Shown here piece after piece: positions 34,196 to 42,819 of a DNA stretch of 64,000 nt (positions are counted from its first letter, which is position 1; every line of letters begins with the position of its first letter). Under the pieces are notes generated by a model, which saw nothing but the letters and a program-made list of their open reading frames with translations, was not told the DNA's origin and ran no database searches. This DNA comes from VRUE01 sp963704505 (GTDB lineage Bacteria; Actinomycetota; Thermoleophilia; Solirubrobacterales; 70-9). The stretch lies in NCBI GenBank assembly GCA_963704505.1, contig OY969912.1:1364001-1428000 (forward strand). Direction: 5' to 3'. A program made the position numbers and the translations under genes.

Positions 34196-35665
34196 CTAGC
34201 AACGGCGGTACAGAACCCAGGAGCGGTTGCGCGCCGTTTCGCGGAAGCCGGGGGGAACCTGGGTCGACGGTGGCCGGCTCGGGTCGTTGGGGTCGAGGAC
34301 GAAGTGGTGGAGAACGAAGTCGTTCGCCGGCTGGAGGAAGTCTCCGCGGGGGGACTGGTGCTGCTCGCTCGTGCTGACGATCCTGCTCGGCCGCAGGTCG
34401 AGGTCGAAGGCCAAGCGCGGGACGGCGCGGTGATTGGGGACCGAGACCGGGCCGCAGATCGGCTCGAAGGCCCCGGAGTCGGCGAGGTCGTGCAGGTCGC
34501 CCTCGATCCGGGCCTGGTCGGTGAGGTCGGTGTCGACGGTGTGCAGGAGGTCGTACTGGTTCGGGATCCAGACCACGAACATCAGGGCGACGAGCCCCGC
34601 GAACCACTGCCAGGGGCGTCGCCAGGGATGCCCGCTCTCGAGCAGGCGCCAGCCGAGCAGGGCGAGCGCGACGAAGACGGCCAGGATCGCCGCGGCGAGC
34701 ATCGTGTAGCGGGCGATGATCGCGAGCCCGGCGGTGGCGAGCAGGGCGAAGGCGCCGAGGGCGAGGACGGCGGCGGCGATCCCGAGGGCCGAGCGCCGGC
34801 GCATGGTGGCGAAGCCGAGGACGACGCCGCCGATGGCACCGACCATCCCCGGCCACTGTAGGACTTCGCCGAGCCGCCGCGGCCCGTAGAGGACCAGGTC
34901 GACCGGGCCGGTCTGCCGCTTCAGCGTTTCGACGGTTTCCTGCGTGCCGGTGAGCGAGTAGAGCGGTTCGCCGGTCGTGATCGCGTCGAAGAGGACCCAG
35001 AGCAGCGGCCCGGCAAGCGCCAGCAGCCCCATCCCGACCAACCAGCCCCGTCGATGGGCCGACAGCCCCCGAATATCGACGGCGATCGTCCCGTCGGCTC
35101 GTGGTTTGGTGAAGACGAGGTAGGCGTAGTAGGCGATCGCGAAGAGCCAGGCCTCGGGGCGCAGCAGGCCGGCCGGGACGAGCAGGGCGAGGACGGGCCA
35201 GCCCGCTCGCGGCCGGCGGGTCTCGATCAGCAGCGCGCCGAGGCAGAGGGCGATGAAGGGGAGGTCGATATAGGCGCGCAGGCCGTTGGAGAGGAAGGGC
35301 GCACGGGTGAGGACGATCGCCGCGGCGACGGCGCCGATCCAACGGTCGAACCAGAGCGAGCCGAGGCGGTAGACCAGGTAGCCGGCTAGCGCCAGCGAGA
35401 CGTAGGCGACGATCATCGTCACCGTGATCGCGCCATCGCCGAGCGGCGTCGTCACCAATCCCTGGAGATCGGTGAGCGGGTGCGGGGTGGGGGGGAGTGC
35501 GGCGCCGTAGTCGGGGCTGACCCCATGCGCGAGTTCGCGACCCCAGACCAGCGCGTAGATCGTGTCGTAATTCGGGAAGCCGGTCGGGAAGATCAGCAGC
35601 AACAGCCCCGACACCGCGGCCACCCATGCTGCTGGCGTCAACCATCTGAGGGCCCCGGTTGGCAC
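34196..35665 (-). CDS. Polytopic membrane protein, GT-C glycosyltransferase-like
   Basis: A 489-aa protein with about ten TM helices and a soluble C-terminal domain. The first external loop (NYDTIYALVWGRELAHGVSP, then PTPHPL) sits where GT-C enzymes carry the catalytic Asp; helices follow at YLVYRLGSLWF, AYIDLPFIALCLGALLIE and others. The C-terminal part from about residue 390 (DTDLTDQARIEGDLHDL) looks extracytoplasmic. By family logic it would transfer a sugar from a polyprenyl-phosphate donor on the outer face of the membrane. Assignment is by fold pattern only, without a close named homologue. Confidence 0.6.
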   Translation of the reverse strand: MPTGALRWLTPAAWVAAVSGLLLLIFPTGFPNYDTIYALVWGRELAHGVSPDYGAALPPTPHPLTDLQGLVTTPLGDGAITVTMIVAYVSLALAGYLVYRLGSLWFDRWIGAVAAAIVLTRAPFLSNGLRAYIDLPFIALCLGALLIETRRPRAGWPVLALLVPAGLLRPEAWLFAIAYYAYLVFTKPRADGTIAVDIRGLSAHRRGWLVGMGLLALAGPLLWVLFDAITTGEPLYSLTGTQETVETLKRQTGPVDLVLYGPRRLGEVLQWPGMVGAIGGVVLGFATMRRRSALGIAAAVLALGAFALLATAGLAIIARYTMLAAAILAVFVALALLGWRLLESGHPWRRPWQWFAGLVALMFVVWIPNQYDLLHTVDTDLTDQARIEGDLHDLADSGAFEPICGPVSVPNHRAVPRLAFDLDLRPSRIVSTSEQHQSPRGDFLQPANDFVLHHFVLDPNDPSRPPSTQVPPGFRETARNRSWVLYRRC

Positions 35666-35771
35666 CGGCGCACGGTATCGCCAAGGCGCGGCGACTTTCT
35701 CGTCCCGCAGACGAGAAAAGCGCCGCGCGAGCGGGGATGGGCGCCGGAACCGCGCAGATACACTCAGCCAG

Positions 35772-37757
35772 GTGCCGTCTTCCAGCGATTCGACCTCCCT
35801 CTACCGCCGTCACCGGCCCGGTTCCTTCGACGAGGTCGTCGGCCAGCAGCACGTGGTCCGCACCCTTCGCAACGCGGTCGAGCAGGGCAAGGTCCACCAC
35901 GCCTACCTGTTCGTCGGCTCGCGCGGGACGGGGAAGACCTCGATGGCGAAGATCCTCGCCCGCTCGCTCAACTGCGAACGCGGCGGGCCGACCGTCACCC
36001 CCTGCGGCGAATGCGAGTCCTGCACGACGATCGCCTCCGGCACCTCCGTTGACGTGATCGAGATGGACGCCGCCTCGAACCGCTCGGTCGACGACGTCCG
36101 CGACCTGCGCGAGCGCGTCGCCTACGCGCCGGCCGGCGGACGCTGGAAGGTCTACATCCTCGACGAGGCGCACATGCTGACCAAAGAGGCCTGGAATGCC
36201 TTCCTGAAGACGCTCGAGGAGCCGCCGCCGAACACCGTCTTCGTCCTCGCCACCACCGAGTCGCACAAAGTGATGGCGACGATCGCGGACCGCTGCCAGC
36301 GCTTCGACTTCCAGCGGCCCTCGATCGAGCAGATCTCCGAGGTCGTCGACCGCGTCGCGGTAACCGAGTCGATCGAGATGGAACCGGGGGCGACGGCGAT
36401 GATCGCCCGCTCGGCGACCGGCAGCTTCCGCGACGCGCTCGGCACCCTCGACCAGCTCGTCTCCTTCGGCGGCCAGACCGTCGCCCTCGAGTCGGTGATG
36501 GAGATGGTCGGCGCGGCCGATGCCGAGCTCCTCTTCGACGCAGTCGACGCGGTGATCGCCGAGGACGCGCGGGGCGTCCTCCTCGGGGTCGAGCGGATGG
36601 CGCGCTCGGGCCGCGACCCGGCCCAGTTCGCCCGCGACCTGCTCGGCCACCTACGTCACCTGCTGGTCGCCCAGACGATCGGCGAGGTGCCAGAGACCTT
36701 CGTGATCACCGCCACCGACGAGGGCCGTCTGCTCGCCCAGGCGCAGGCGATCGGCCCGGCGACCCTGGTCCGCACGATCGACGAGCTGGCAACGGCGCTG
36801 ACCGCGGTCCGCGAGGGCGACGAGGCGCGGATGGCGGTCGAGATCGCGCTGCTGAAGGCGGCCAGGCCGGATATCGATTCTTCCACCGAGGGACTTACGA
36901 GGCGGGTGGAGCGACTCGAGAAGGGCTTGAGTGGGGGTGCTGCGCCGCGGGTCCTGTCGGGGAATGAGGGGGGCGCTGCGGGCGGGGACGTCCTCGACCC
37001 CCCTCATTCCCCGCCACCCCCGGCAGCAACCTCACCCAAGGACGACTCGGGCTCGGCGCCGCCTAAAGCAGAAGCGGATTCGGGCTCTGTGCCTTCGGAA
37101 ACTGAAGCGAACTCGGGTTCGGAGGCCCATTCTGAAGGAGAGGCGCCCGCGGACCAGATCGTTGCTCAAGACCCCGGGCCCGCTGAAGAGGAAGAGGCGG
37201 AGCCCACCCCACCAATCGCGCCCACCGCAGCTAGCGAGCCCATCCCAGCTGGTGAGCCCACCCCTGCTGGAGATGGAGATCTGTCTGGGGACTTGGATGG
37301 TGGTGGCGCGGGTGGCGTGGACTCGGGGGGGCCGAGAACGGAGACGCAGTCCCCGCCCGCAGGCCCCCCCGAGGCCGCGACGGGCCCCGCCGCCCCGAAC
37401 GCCCTGTCCCTGGACGAGCTACTTCAACTGTGGCCCGCAGTTCTCGACAACCTGAGGGTGGAAGCCCCGGCCCTTGCCGCCACCTTCGAGGGGGCGCGGC
37501 CGGTCGGCCTCGAGGACGACGGGCTGCGGATCGGGTTCCCGGCCGAGTCGACCTTCAACAAACGCAAGGCCGAGGCCCCGGACAAGCGCGAGCAGATGTC
37601 CGGCGCGCTGGAGACGGTTACCGGGTCGAAGCTGAGGCCCGTGTACGTCCTCCTCGAGGATGAGGCGGCTGATGAGGGCGGCGAGCCCGATGGCGTGGAC
37701 CACGAGGCAGTGATCGAGAAGATGAAGACGGAGTTCGACGCAGAGGAGGTTGGTTAG
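35772..37757 (+). CDS. dnaX: DNA polymerase III subunit gamma/tau
   Basis: A 661-aa clamp-loader ATPase with a GTG start. Walker A GSRGTGKTS is at residues 49-57. A four-Cys zinc module follows (CERGG, TPCGECESC). Walker B YILDEAHM is near 133 and sensor-1 FVLATTESHKV near 160. The lid and collar domains extend to about residue 375. Residues 400-540 are a low-complexity Pro/Glu/Ser/Ala stretch with noticeably lower GC and different codon use. A conserved C-terminal domain for polymerase contact follows (LQLWPAVLDNLRVEAPALAA). No A-rich slippery site for gamma production is visible. It leads the dnaX-ybaB-recR cluster. Confidence 0.95.
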   Translation: MPSSSDSTSLYRRHRPGSFDEVVGQQHVVRTLRNAVEQGKVHHAYLFVGSRGTGKTSMAKILARSLNCERGGPTVTPCGECESCTTIASGTSVDVIEMDAASNRSVDDVRDLRERVAYAPAGGRWKVYILDEAHMLTKEAWNAFLKTLEEPPPNTVFVLATTESHKVMATIADRCQRFDFQRPSIEQISEVVDRVAVTESIEMEPGATAMIARSATGSFRDALGTLDQLVSFGGQTVALESVMEMVGAADAELLFDAVDAVIAEDARGVLLGVERMARSGRDPAQFARDLLGHLRHLLVAQTIGEVPETFVITATDEGRLLAQAQAIGPATLVRTIDELATALTAVREGDEARMAVEIALLKAARPDIDSSTEGLTRRVERLEKGLSGGAAPRVLSGNEGGAAGGDVLDPPHSPPPPAATSPKDDSGSAPPKAEADSGSVPSETEANSGSEAHSEGEAPADQIVAQDPGPAEEEEAEPTPPIAPTAASEPIPAGEPTPAGDGDLSGDLDGGGAGGVDSGGPRTETQSPPAGPPEAATGPAAPNALSLDELLQLWPAVLDNLRVEAPALAATFEGARPVGLEDDGLRIGFPAESTFNKRKAEAPDKREQMSGALETVTGSKLRPVYVLLEDEAADEGGEPDGVDHEAVIEKMKTEFDAEEVG

Positions 37758-38093
37758 GTGGCGAAAGGTGGAATGCCCGGAGGCTTTGACGTCAATGCGC
37801 TGATGAAACAGGCGCAGCAGATGCAGACCGAGATGGCGAAAGCGCAGGAGCAGCTGAAAGACGAGGTCGTCGAGGCGAGCGCCGGCGGCGGCATGGTCAA
37901 GCTCAAGATGGGCGGCGACCTGACCCTGCGGGAGATCGTCATCGACCCCGACGCGATCGATCCCGAGGAGGCCGAGCTGCTCGCCGAGATGGTGCAGGCC
38001 GCGGTCAACGAGGGGCTGCGCGCGGCGCAGGAGCTGGCGAGCTCGAAAATGGGCGGCATCACCGGCGGGCTCGGCGGCCTTCCGGGAATGTGA
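37758..38093 (+). CDS. ybaB: YbaB/EbfC nucleoid-associated protein
   Basis: A 111-aa DNA-binding protein starting with GTG directly after the dnaX stop. The N-terminal helix (NALMKQAQQMQTEMAKAQEQ) and central sheet (SAGGGMVKLKMGGDLTLREI) match the YbaB dimeric fold. A Gly/Met-rich end (MGGITGGLGGLPGM) is typical. It coats DNA and is found between dnaX and recR in most bacteria, as here. The stop overlaps the recR start by 4 nt. Confidence 0.93.
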   Translation: MAKGGMPGGFDVNALMKQAQQMQTEMAKAQEQLKDEVVEASAGGGMVKLKMGGDLTLREIVIDPDAIDPEEAELLAEMVQAAVNEGLRAAQELASSKMGGITGGLGGLPGM

Positions 38094-38692
38094 GCGCCGA
38101 GGGTCCCGCACCCCTGGCCCGGCTGGTCGCCGAGCTCGCGCGACTGCCCGGCATCGGGCAGCGAACCGCCCAGCGGCTCGCCTTCCACATCCTCCGCGCG
38201 CCCGACCAGGAGGCCGACGCGCTGGCCTCGGCGATCCGCGAGGTGAAGGAGAAGGTCGGCCTCTGCACGCGCTGCTTCAACCTTGCCGAGGGCCCGCTCT
38301 GCCGGATCTGCTCGGATCCGAACCGGGATCAGACGACGATCTGCGTGGTCGAGGAGCCCGCCGACGTGATCCCGATCGAGCGGACCCATGAATACCGCGG
38401 CCTCTACCACGTGCTGGGCGGGGCGCTCTCGCCGATCGACGGGATCGACGCCGACGACCTGAAGATCGCCGAGCTGGTCAGTCGGGTCGAAGCCGGCGGG
38501 GTCGAGGAGGTCGTGCTGGCGACCAACCCGACCACGACCGGCGAAGCTACCGCCCTGCACATCGGCGGCCTCCTGCGAGGCGGCGCCAAGGTCACCCGGC
38601 TCGCCAGTGGCCTGCCGGTCGGCGCCGACCTCGAGCACGCCGACGAGGTGACCCTCGGCAAGGCGCTGGCGGGTCGCCGCAGCCTCGACTGA
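38090..38692 (+). CDS. recR: Recombination mediator RecR
   Basis: A 200-aa RecR of normal length, with a GTG start overlapping the ybaB stop. It shows the N-terminal helix-hairpin-helix (LARLPGIGQRTAQRLAFHIL), the C4 zinc finger (CTRCFNLAEGPLCRIC), the Toprim domain (ICVVEEPADVIPIE, YRGLYHVLGGALSPIDGI) and the C-terminal LASGLPVGADLEHADEVTL. With RecF/RecO it loads RecA at single-strand gaps. Confidence 0.95.
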   Translation: MSAEGPAPLARLVAELARLPGIGQRTAQRLAFHILRAPDQEADALASAIREVKEKVGLCTRCFNLAEGPLCRICSDPNRDQTTICVVEEPADVIPIERTHEYRGLYHVLGGALSPIDGIDADDLKIAELVSRVEAGGVEEVVLATNPTTTGEATALHIGGLLRGGAKVTRLASGLPVGADLEHADEVTLGKALAGRRSLD

Positions 38693-38802
38693 CGGTCCCC
38701 GCTTTCAGGCCGGTGATTGGCCGAATTGCCTGGACGATTATCGGATCGCAAATAGCGACTTTTCGGGTGGCTGGCGTCCGGCCGGTAGGCGAAGGTCTGT
38801 CA

Positions 38803-39522
38803 GTGACGAGCGCCGCGGCAAACGGGAGTGACGGCGGACAATCGCGCCCGCCCGCGGAGGCCGCCGGGGAGATGGCGCGCGAGGTCTCCGCCCTGCAGGC
38901 TCAGTTGCTCGAGAAGCTCGGCCGCGAGATGAGCGGCGGCGACGTCGAGGGCTTCGCCGGGGCCGCCAAGCGGCTGGCTGAAGCGTTCGGCTCGGTCACG
39001 GCGGCGGCGGTCGAACCGGTCGCAGCGCCGCCGATCCCGCCGTTCGAGGAGCACGCCAGCCTCTACCGACCCGGCCACATGCGCCGCCGGCTCGATCAGA
39101 TGGTCGAGATGCACCGGCGCTACGGACACGGCTTCGGGCTGGTCGTCCTCGACGTCGACGGGCCGGCGACCCGCAACGGCAGCGGCGGCGGCACCGAGGA
39201 GGCTCTGACCATCGTCGACGCCGCGCTGCGCGACGCGGTCCGCCTGGTCGACGAGACCTTCCGCCTGGAGGAGGACGCGCTCTGTGTTCTGGCCCCCGCC
39301 CAGGACACGATCGGCGGCGTGCAGATGAGCGAGCGGCTGCTCAAGGTGCTCGCCGAGCTGAAGGCCGCGGGGGGGCTCCCGATCGGGATCTCGTCGGGTG
39401 TCGTCGCCTGCCCCGAGCACGGCAACGAGGCGGATACGCTGCTGCGCAAGGCCGACGAAGCGATGTGGAGGGCCCGTTCGGTGGGCCAGCCGGTCGGCGT
39501 CGGGGTGTTGCAAGATCGCTGA
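38803..39522 (+). CDS. GGDEF-domain protein with degenerate catalytic motif
   Basis: 239 aa from the GTG at 38803; an in-frame GTG at 38713 would add 30 residues. Residues 15-75 form a helical segment. A GGDEF-fold domain follows (HASLYRPGHMRRRLDQMVEM, GLVVLDVDGP, ISSGVVACPEHGNEADTLLR, ADEAMWRARSVG). The position of the GGDEF signature reads LEEDALCVL, so the substrate-binding and catalytic residues are missing. Diguanylate cyclase activity is therefore unlikely; it may bind a nucleotide or act as a scaffold. It precedes a MerR/B12-like regulator gene. Confidence 0.75.
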   Translation: MTSAAANGSDGGQSRPPAEAAGEMAREVSALQAQLLEKLGREMSGGDVEGFAGAAKRLAEAFGSVTAAAVEPVAAPPIPPFEEHASLYRPGHMRRRLDQMVEMHRRYGHGFGLVVLDVDGPATRNGSGGGTEEALTIVDAALRDAVRLVDETFRLEEDALCVLAPAQDTIGGVQMSERLLKVLAELKAAGGLPIGISSGVVACPEHGNEADTLLRKADEAMWRARSVGQPVGVGVLQDR

Positions 39523-39540
39523 CAGATTCGCGAAATCTGT
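39522..39540. promoter_or_regulatory. Palindrome between the GGDEF gene and the MerR gene
   Basis: ACAGATT and AATCTGT (7-bp arms) are separated by CGCGA, directly at the stop codon of the GGDEF gene and 100 bp before the MerR-type start. It could be the operator of that regulator or a weak terminator. Confidence 0.35.
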
Positions 39541-39640
39541 CCATAACTTGCGTAAACCTGCGGATCCGGTGGGAGAATCACGCACCGCGGCGAAATCCTC
39601 AGCCGCGTCCCCAGACCCACAGAAAGACCCGAACCCGCCG

Positions 39641-40483
39641 ATGCCAGGAATAAGAACCAACGCCGCCGCCGAAGTCCTCGGCGTCAGCCCCAACACCCTG
39701 CGCAGCTGGGAGCGCCGCTACGGCTTCCCGACCCCGAAGCGGACCCCGGGCAACCACCGCAACTACGAGCTGGTCGAGCTCCAGACCCTTCGCGACGCCC
39801 TCGGCCAGACCGGCAACATCTCCTCGGCGATCGAGCTCGCCCGCCAGCGCCAGGCCGCTCCCGCCAACGGCAACAACCTGATGGCGGCGCTCGAGAGCTT
39901 CGACGAGGACGCCGCCGACCGCGCGATCGAGGAGAGCCTCGCGCTGCGGCCGCTCGAGCGCACGGTCGAGGAGCTGCTGCTGCCCGCGATCGACACCCTT
40001 GCCGCCGGCCCCGACCGCGAGGCCGAGCTCGAGTTCGCCTCGCGCTGGGCGATGGGCTGGCTGCACAGCGCCCGCCGCCTCGCCTCCGCCGCCTCACGCC
40101 CGGCCGGCATCCTGCTGCTCGACTCGAGCAATGGCAACGAAGCCGAGGCGGTCCATGCCCAGGCCCTCGACCTGATTCTTCGCCGCGCCGGATTCCGCGT
40201 CCTGATGCTCTCCAGTGAGCTCGGCGACGAGCGGCTCGAGCGTGCCCTGCGCGCCCTCGACCCGACGGCGATGGTCATCTGCGGCCCCAATGCCGACACG
40301 CCCTCCGCTGTGAAGCTGGTTCGCAAGATCCGCGAGGTCGGCTTCGAAGCGCCGCTGCTCGGCTTCCGCGCCAGCGGCCTGATCGGCGACGCCGTCCCCT
40401 CGGCCGGCGAGCTCCCCAGTCAGGTGACCGGGATGCTCAACGCCGACCTGCGCCGCCGCGCCAGCCGCGCCTTCGCCTCGTAG
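39641..40483 (+). CDS. MerR-family regulator with B12-binding-like C-terminal domain
   Basis: 280 aa from the ATG at 39641. The MerR winged helix occupies residues 1-65, with the classic AAAEVLGVSPNTLRSWERRY then GFPTPKR. A four-helix cap region follows (AALESFDEDAADRAIEESLA, LEFASRWAMGWLHSARR). The Rossmann-like B12-binding fold comes last (AGILLLDSSNGNEAEAVHAQ, FRVLMLSSELGDERLERAL). This is the layout of CarH/LitR light- or cobalamin-responsive repressors. The cobalt-ligating His context reads EAVHAQA, with Ala where a Gly is usual, so cofactor binding is uncertain. Weak ribosome site. Confidence 0.8.
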   Translation: MPGIRTNAAAEVLGVSPNTLRSWERRYGFPTPKRTPGNHRNYELVELQTLRDALGQTGNISSAIELARQRQAAPANGNNLMAALESFDEDAADRAIEESLALRPLERTVEELLLPAIDTLAAGPDREAELEFASRWAMGWLHSARRLASAASRPAGILLLDSSNGNEAEAVHAQALDLILRRAGFRVLMLSSELGDERLERALRALDPTAMVICGPNADTPSAVKLVRKIREVGFEAPLLGFRASGLIGDAVPSAGELPSQVTGMLNADLRRRASRAFAS

Positions 40484-40491
40484 AAACAGAA

Positions 40492-40521
40492 ACGACCCGA
40501 GGCTGGCCTGCCCCGGGTCGT
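40492..40521. terminator. Hairpin between converging MerR and pstS genes
   Basis: ACGACCCGAGG (40492-40502) pairs with CCCCGGGTCGT (40511-40521) with one mismatch and an 8-nt loop. It sits between two converging genes, so it likely ends both transcripts. Confidence 0.6.
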
Positions 40522-40537
40522 CCCTGAATCGCTCAGT

Positions 40538-40556
40538 CGCGGCGCCTCCCGCCGCG
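40538..40556. terminator. Second hairpin 3' of pstS
   Basis: CGCGGCG and CGCCGCG, perfect 7-bp arms with a CCTCC loop, 9 bp past the pstS stop. It is GC-rich without a T run. Confidence 0.5.
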
Positions 40557-40564
40557 GGCTTGGC

Positions 40565-41587
40565 CTAGAGGCCTGCCACGGAGCTTTTTCCGGCGTTGAG
40601 AACCACGCTGGGGAGCGGCGCGAAGTCCAAGGCCGGGCCGTATTTCTGCCCGAACGTCAGGTTGTAGTTGATGAACTGTTCGAGTTCGCCCTTCTTCGGC
40701 GAAGAGTGCGGGACGATGCAGTAGGTGAACGTCGAGATCGGATAGGCGAGGGTGTACTTCTTCGGCGGGTTCACGATGTGCAGCTCGTTGCTGGCCGGAA
40801 CTTTCTTGACCATTTCGGCGGCTGCCGAGATGTTTTTCAGGTTCGGGTAGGTGAACTTGCCCGCTTCGTTCTCCACTGCGGCCGCCCTCAGCCCGGCGGC
40901 GATGATGTATGACGCCGAGATGTAGCCGATCGCCCCGTTCGTCGACTGGACCACGGAGGTGACGCCGACGTTGCCTTTGCCGCCCACTCCAGCGGGAAAG
41001 CTGACCGAGGTCGAGAAGCCTCGTTCGTTCTTCCAGGCCGTGCTGACCTTGGAGAGGTAGTTGGTGAAGGCGTAGGTGTCGCCCGAGCCGTCGCTGCGGA
41101 ATACGGGAGTGATCGGCGTTGCCGGGATTTTCACTCCGGGGTTGAGTTTGGTGATCTTAGGGTCGTTCCACTTGGTGATCTTGCCGAAGTAAATGCCGGC
41201 GATGACCGGGCCGGAGAGATTCAGTTTCTTCACTCCGTCGAGGTGGAAACCCAGGCCGGTTGCGGTCAGGGCCCAGGGAATCTGCACGCAGTTGTTGCAC
41301 GCCGAGGCCTGTTCGGGGGTCAGGGGCGCGTCGGAGGCACCGAAGTCGACGGTCCGGGCAGTGATCTGCGCTATCCCGGCTCCCGAGCCGACCGACCCGT
41401 AGGTGACTTTGAGAGCGCCGTTCATGCGCGCTTCGAAGCCGCTGATCCAGTTGGCCATCAGCGGGGCGACCAGCGAGGAGCCCGCGCCTTTCAGTTCAGC
41501 GGAGGCGGCGGCGGTCGAGATCGATGCCATGCAGCCCGTCAACCCCACCACCGCGAGGAAGAAGCCTACAAACCTGTTGCGAATCAA
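40565..41587 (-). CDS. pstS: Phosphate ABC transporter substrate-binding lipoprotein
   Basis: 340 aa from a TTG at 41587, chosen because AAAGGA lies 7 nt upstream; a longer frame to 41656 lacks this. The signal peptide ends in a lipobox (VVGLTGC), so the mature protein is lipid-anchored. Phosphate-binding landmarks are the GAGSSLVAPLMANWI loop, YGSVGSGAGIAQI, DFGASDAPLT, the FRSDGSGDTYAFTNYL motif and STNGAIGYISASYI. It captures phosphate for the PstCAB permease, which is divergently encoded. Expression is probably Pho-regulated through repeats at 41681-41762. Confidence 0.93.
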   Translation of the reverse strand: MIRNRFVGFFLAVVGLTGCMASISTAAASAELKGAGSSLVAPLMANWISGFEARMNGALKVTYGSVGSGAGIAQITARTVDFGASDAPLTPEQASACNNCVQIPWALTATGLGFHLDGVKKLNLSGPVIAGIYFGKITKWNDPKITKLNPGVKIPATPITPVFRSDGSGDTYAFTNYLSKVSTAWKNERGFSTSVSFPAGVGGKGNVGVTSVVQSTNGAIGYISASYIIAAGLRAAAVENEAGKFTYPNLKNISAAAEMVKKVPASNELHIVNPPKKYTLAYPISTFTYCIVPHSSPKKGELEQFINYNLTFGQKYGPALDFAPLPSVVLNAGKSSVAGL

Positions 41588-41680
41588 AAGGGAATCCTTT
41601 CGGCATTGTTTCCTAGTCTTGACGCTGGCAGGATCGTCGCGGCGCAACCCAAACATGTTTCAATCGTGTGAACGTCGTGG

Positions 41681-41762
41681 TGTGACAACGATGTAACAGT
41701 GTGAGAGGGAGTTGTTACTCACTCGTGAACGAAAACAACACACTTGTGTCAATTCTGTGAAA
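41681..41762 (+). promoter_or_regulatory. Three Pho-box-like pairs of 11-bp direct repeats
   Basis: Heptamers close to TGTGACA occur at 41681 (TGTGACA), 41692 (TGTAACA), 41713 (TGTTACT), 41724 (CGTGAAC), 41745 (TGTGTCA) and 41756 (TGTGAAA). Within each pair the spacing is 11 bp, and the pairs repeat every 32 bp. The 11-bp direct-repeat architecture is that of PhoB/PhoP boxes. They lie between pstS and pstC, so they could control both directions. Confidence 0.65.
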
Positions 41763-41814
41763 GTTTGCAGGTGCTCCCATAGATGTGTGTTGTTGTCGTC
41801 TACGCTGCGCGGCG

Positions 41815-42819
41815 ATGAGCTCCGTGGCAAGCACTGCGTCCGGCAATGGCTCGACCGTGGGGCCTCGCCGCGGCCGCGACTGGCGGCGCAGCCTCGATCG
41901 TTTCGGAGACGAAGCGCTGCTCGGCGTCTGCGCACTCGCGGCTCTCGCCGCGATCGTCACCCTGCTGCTGATCGGGTACCAGGTGGTCCACGGGGCGGCG
42001 CCTTCGTTCTCCAAATTCGGCCTCGGCTTCGTTTTCGACACGAACTGGCAGCCGAATCCCCCCTTCGAAGAATTCGGCGCCGGCACGGTCCTCTTCGGGA
42101 CCCTGGTCAGCTCGTTCGTGGCGCTCGCGATCGGCGCGCCGATCGCGATATCGATCGGCCTGTTCCTGAGCCTGCTGGCACCGAAGGGGGTCCGCGCGGT
42201 GATCAGCCCGCTGGTCGAGATGCTGGCGGCGATACCGAGCGTGATCCTCGGCTTCTGGGGAATCCTCGTCCTGGCCCCGTTCGTTCAGGCCCACGTGGAG
42301 CCATGGCTCCACGACAAGCTCGGGTTCATCCCGCTCTTCGGCCCGCCCCAGACCACCGGCGCCAGCGTCTTCACCGCCAGCCTGATCCTGACGATCATGG
42401 TCGTGCCGATCATCGCCTCGATCTCCCGCGACCTCTTCCTCTCGGTGCCGCAGGACGTCCAGGACGGCGCCAGCGCGCTCGGCGCGACCCGCTGGGAGGT
42501 CGTTCGGGGCGTGGTGCTGCCGAGCACGGCTTCGGGCGTCACGGCGGCCTCCCTGCTCGGCCTCGGGCGCGCGCTCGGCGAGGCGATCGCCGTCACCCAG
42601 GTGATCGGAGCCGGCTCGGCGATCAAGGCATCGCTGTTCGAAACGGGGGACACGCTCGCCGGGCGCATCGCGAACCAGTTCCCGGGTGCGATCACGGAGC
42701 TGCACAAGGCGTCCCTCTTCTACCTCGGGGCGATCCTGCTGGTGATCGGGATCGTCTCCAACGTCTGCGCGCAGCTGATCGGCAGGCGCTTCGACTACCA
42801 GCGATCGGCTCCGCGATGA
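41815..42819 (+). CDS. pstC: Phosphate ABC transporter permease PstC
   Basis: 334 aa from ATG 41815. Six TM helices are visible; the first is LLGVCALAALAAIVTLLLIG. The permease EAA region reads SVPQDVQDGASALGATRWEV and is followed by the GLGRALGEAIAVTQVIG helix. A TM segment with EMLAAIPSVILGFWGILVLAPF is typical of PstC. It pairs with PstA in the membrane. The stop overlaps the pstA start by 4 nt. Confidence 0.93.
   Translation: MSSVASTASGNGSTVGPRRGRDWRRSLDRFGDEALLGVCALAALAAIVTLLLIGYQVVHGAAPSFSKFGLGFVFDTNWQPNPPFEEFGAGTVLFGTLVSSFVALAIGAPIAISIGLFLSLLAPKGVRAVISPLVEMLAAIPSVILGFWGILVLAPFVQAHVEPWLHDKLGFIPLFGPPQTTGASVFTASLILTIMVVPIIASISRDLFLSVPQDVQDGASALGATRWEVVRGVVLPSTASGVTAASLLGLGRALGEAIAVTQVIGAGSAIKASLFETGDTLAGRIANQFPGAITELHKASLFYLGAILLVIGIVSNVCAQLIGRRFDYQRSAPR

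Noticed and set aside
34056..36650. 864-aa minus-strand open frame
   Set aside because: It runs antisense to dnaX and out of frame with the GT-C-like gene; the residues are Arg/Pro-rich with no domain. It is a by-product of high GC.
41681..41762. Repeats as a CRISPR array
   Set aside because: Units are 7 bp with 4-bp gaps and lie in a promoter region; no cas genes are present.
41712..42815. Long extension of pstA
   Set aside because: It overlaps all of pstC in another frame; pstA begins at the ATG overlapping the pstC stop.
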